Shown in pieces: positions 23,478 through 25,469 of a stretch of DNA of 25,469 nucleotides. How positions within the stretch are numbered: the first letter of the stretch is position 1; each line of letters starts with the position of its first letter. Below the pieces are notes generated by a model, which saw nothing but the letters and a program-made list of their open reading frames with translations, made no database searches and was not told the origin of the DNA. Made by a program: the position numbers and the translations under genes. This DNA is from Chloroflexota bacterium (GTDB lineage Bacteria; Chloroflexota; UBA6077): NCBI GenBank assembly GCA_021806765.1, contig JAJZQR010000055.1, positions 1-25,469 on the forward strand, in the 5' to 3' direction.

Positions 23478-24866
23478 CTACTGCTGGTTGGCGGTGGTGG
23501 GGTCCCTGGGGAGGTTCCAGTCGGTGAAGGAGCCCTCCCTGCCGTTGACCACGTCGTCCAGGTAGTGGAACAGGTCGCCGTTGGTCGTGGTGTCTATCTT
23601 CTGGAGGACGTCCCTCTGGTTCAGACGGGGCTGCACCTCGGCGTCCAGACCGGTGGTGGGCTGTCCGTTGACGCCCTGCTGGATGTGGGTGGCGTTGTGG
23701 ACGATCAGCCCTGCCAGCCACTCCCGCTGGGCATCCTGATTACTTCGCCAGTTGGAGGGGAAGGCAGTGGCCTCATCGATCTTCAGGGCCCGGTTGGCGA
23801 CGTCGTAGGAGGGGCTGGCTGCCTCGTCTATCCGGTAGACGTACTGCCGCACCAGACTGTACTGGCTCGAGGCCTTGTTGGAGAGCAGGGTTAGAGCGGC
23901 GTTGGTCTGCTCCACGAACCAGGAGGAACCGGTGACGGCTATGGCCGCGGGTGGTGTGACGGCAGCCGGGGCTGCAGGGGTAGCGGTGGGAGGCACCGGG
24001 GTGGCCGTTGGTGCCGGTGCTGGTGCCGCCACGTTGACGCCGTCCTGCTCGAAGGCGGCGAACATGTTGGTGGCTGGGAGATCGGCGGGGCGGTTGAGGC
24101 CGTTGGCGACGCCGTTGTTGTACTGGAGGTAGAGCTTGCTGCCCTGGGCCTCCTGGGCGAGGTCGCCGGGGAGGTTCTGGCCGGTGATGAGGCCCTTGAG
24201 GTAGTCACCGATCAGGATACCCTGGGTGAGGCCGGAGGTCTTATCGAAGTGCATGATCCCCCGCTGGAAGCGGAGGTAGACGAAGTTGCCGTTGTTGGGA
24301 TCGGGGGTGGGCCTGGAGGTGGGCAGGCCCCAGATCTCCAGGTTGATCAGGGGTAGGAGGTCGGTGTTACCGCCGTTGGGGAAGGCATCCTGGGCGGTAA
24401 CGGTGCCGGTGAAGGTATTGAAGAAGTTGGTGTTCATGCCCTGCCAGCCGTTGGGTGCGTAGTCCCTGACGAAGGCGATGGCCTTGGCGGCGTAGTCCGG
24501 GTCGTTGGGGGAGGGAGCCGCCTGGATGACGGAGGGGTCGGGGGCAGGGAAGGTCGAGCCGTTGATGTGGGTGTAGGGCAGTAGGCCCTGGTCCAGGATG
24601 TTGAGGAGGGCGACGCCGCCGTCCGGGGTGAGCTGGAGGACGGCTCGCTGGAAGAACTGGACCCTGGAGCCCATGAAGTCGAACTCTCTGGAGATGGGGT
24701 AGCCGAGGACCCTGGCGCCGCCCCGATGGTCGAAGTAGTCGAGGAACTTGTCGTTGGTGACGGAGAAGTTGGTTTGTGGGAAGGGTCTGGCGGCGGCGGC
24801 CGGCGTGACGAACAGAGCGAGGGCCGCTACCAGCGTAAGCAGGACCAGGCTGACTCTACGAAACAT
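23478..24866 (-). CDS. secreted protein with N-terminal GYPIS-type domain and C-terminal HNATH domain
   Basis: The 462-residue protein has a signal peptide (1-26, cleavage after AAA). Residues 30-100 contain the pattern NDKFLDYFDHRGGARVLGYPISREF...VQFFQRAVLQL. I associate this with exported Chloroflexota proteins of unknown function, and a related half-repeat follows at about 175-250 (EIWGLP...YLRFQRGIMHFD). A Pro/Ala/Thr linker (280-312) leads to a C-terminal domain (316-455) shared with the next gene. It contains AGLIVHNATHIQQ (His390, His394) and DAE (408-410), reminiscent of a degenerate HExxH zinc site. The ATG at 24866 has GAGAGGAG seven nt upstream. No enzymatic function can be assigned. 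A terminator follows directly. Confidence 0.85.
   Translation of the reverse strand: MFRRVSLVLLTLVAALALFVTPAAAARPFPQTNFSVTNDKFLDYFDHRGGARVLGYPISREFDFMGSRVQFFQRAVLQLTPDGGVALLNILDQGLLPYTHINGSTFPAPDPSVIQAAPSPNDPDYAAKAIAFVRDYAPNGWQGMNTNFFNTFTGTVTAQDAFPNGGNTDLLPLINLEIWGLPTSRPTPDPNNGNFVYLRFQRGIMHFDKTSGLTQGILIGDYLKGLITGQNLPGDLAQEAQGSKLYLQYNNGVANGLNRPADLPATNMFAAFEQDGVNVAAPAPAPTATPVPPTATPAAPAAVTPPAAIAVTGSSWFVEQTNAALTLLSNKASSQYSLVRQYVYRIDEAASPSYDVANRALKIDEATAFPSNWRSNQDAQREWLAGLIVHNATHIQQGVNGQPTTGLDAEVQPRLNQRDVLQKIDTTTNGDLFHYLDDVVNGREGSFTDWNLPRDPTTANQQ
23901..23986. repeat. 86-bp direct repeat, copy 1 (identical to 25384-25469)
   Basis: This stretch encodes the end of the Ala/Pro/Thr linker and the first residues (SSWFVEQTN) of the C-terminal domain. 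It is identical base for base to 25384-25469 in the upstream paralogue. Identity stops sharply at its lower end, and its upper extent is hidden by the window edge. Confidence 0.95.
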
Positions 24867-24939
24867 CGTTCGCTCCTCTCTCAGTGGACGTGGTGTTTGG
24901 CCGGGAAAGGCTGCGGTAGCTATCGTTTCTCCACTGGAG

Positions 24940-25469
24940 CTACGCTCCGCCGGGCGTAGGAGTAGGCGTGGGCAGCGGATCTCTCGGGATGTCCCAGTCG
25001 CCGAAGGTTGCCTCTTTGCCGTTGAGGACGTCGGTCAGAAAGCCGGAGAGTTGGCCGCCCGGCTGAGTGGTGTCGATGGCGGTGAGGACGTCCTTCTGTC
25101 GGAGCCGGGCCAGGTACTCGGCATCCATGCTGGTGGGCGACCGGCCCGCCAGCGCCTGCTCTATGAGGGTTGCGTTATGGACGATCAGCCCGGCGTACCA
25201 CTCGACCTGGGCATCGGAATTGACGCGCCAGTTGGGTATGAAGGCGTCAGCCTCTCGAACTCGCAGCGCCCGGTTAGCCACATCGTAGGCGGGGCTGCCG
25301 GTGGTTTCGTCGATGCGGAAGACGTTGCTCCGTACGATGGTATAGGCGTCGGGCGTCTTGTCGGAGAGGAGCTTGAGGGCGTTGTTGGTCTGCTCCACGA
25401 ACCAGGAGGAACCGGTGACGGCTATGGCCGCGGGTGGTGTGACGGCAGCCGGGGCTGCAGGGGTAGCGG
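24940..25469 (-). CDS. paralogous secreted protein, 5' part outside the window (partial)
   Basis: The frame is open from the window edge to the TAG at 24940. The visible 176 codons encode an Ala/Pro/Thr linker and a C-terminal domain homologous over its whole length to residues 316-455 of the adjacent gene, roughly half identical. The motif here is AGLIVHNATLIEQ, so the second His of HNATH is Leu, while DAE is kept. It ends in a short PTPTPTPGGA tail not found in the neighbour. The true start, and presumably a signal peptide, lie beyond the right edge. A 73-bp gap without a visible terminator or good -10 separates it from the next gene, so the two may be cotranscribed. Confidence 0.85.
   Translation of the reverse strand, partial: ATPAAPAAVTPPAAIAVTGSSWFVEQTNNALKLLSDKTPDAYTIVRSNVFRIDETTGSPAYDVANRALRVREADAFIPNWRVNSDAQVEWYAGLIVHNATLIEQALAGRSPTSMDAEYLARLRQKDVLTAIDTTQPGGQLSGFLTDVLNGKEATFGDWDIPRDPLPTPTPTPGGA
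25384..25469. repeat. 86-bp direct repeat, copy 2 (identical to 23901-23986)
   Basis: This is perfectly identical to 23901-23986 and runs to the last base of the window, so the full repeat may be longer. It covers the linker and domain start of the partial paralogue. Confidence 0.95.

Overview
The window is visibly GC-rich with dense, mostly same-direction genes, and it reads as a chromosomal segment of a free-living bacterium, most likely a Chloroflexota member. That placement is an inference. It rests on the gene types: a secreted protein with a 'GGxxxxGYPIS...VQFFQR' domain of the kind I associate with Chloroflexota, a bS22/COX24-type mini ribosomal protein, and a class A PBP with Ig-like tails. 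It also rests on the many short palindromic intergenic repeats. No marker such as rRNA is present to settle it.

Region 1 (1-14797, + strand) is a complete 14-gene respiratory complex I operon in canonical order, nuoABCDEFGHIJKLMN. It starts from a good extended -10 promoter (136-144) and ends at a perfect GC-rich hairpin (14771-14795). Genes mostly overlap or abut. Half of them (B, E, F, G, K, L, N) appear to use GTG or TTG starts. NuoE, F and G form the NADH-oxidising arm, NuoB, C, D and I the connecting iron-sulfur/quinone arm, and NuoA, H, J, K, L, M and N the membrane proton-pumping arm. The operon is interrupted by repeat elements at the E/F, F/G, G/H and J/K junctions. The C-termini of NuoE, NuoF and NuoG run into these repeats and end in repeat-encoded tails. 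NuoL has Gly at the position of the normally invariant TM5 proton-channel Glu, whereas NuoM and NuoN keep theirs.

Region 2 (14798-18851, - strand) carries a membrane-anchored or secreted N-acetylmuramoyl-L-alanine amidase with its own promoter and a CaiB/BaiF class III CoA-transferase with a terminator. It also carries a small winged-helix-like protein, a 30-codon bS22/COX24-type ribosomal mini-protein and a small acidic hypothetical. Gaps of 390-480 bp hold dispersed palindromic repeats.

Region 3 (18852-23420, - strand) is a probable operon transcribed as SAM methyltransferase, class A penicillin-binding protein, then SurE. The PBP stop and the SurE start overlap by 4 nt. A promoter-like TTGAAA-N17-TACGAT lies just upstream of the methyltransferase.

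Region 4 (23430-25469, - strand) holds two tandem paralogous secreted proteins, the upstream one cut by the window edge. They share a C-terminal domain of about 140 residues with a conserved IVHNAT motif and an 86-bp stretch of perfect DNA identity, which suggests recent gene conversion or duplication.

I found no CRISPR array, phage, transposase, tRNA or rRNA. I do not see a wholly new multi-gene system. The best leads are the NuoL Glu-to-Gly change, the repeat-derived tails of three consecutive complex I subunits, and the duplicated secreted proteins.
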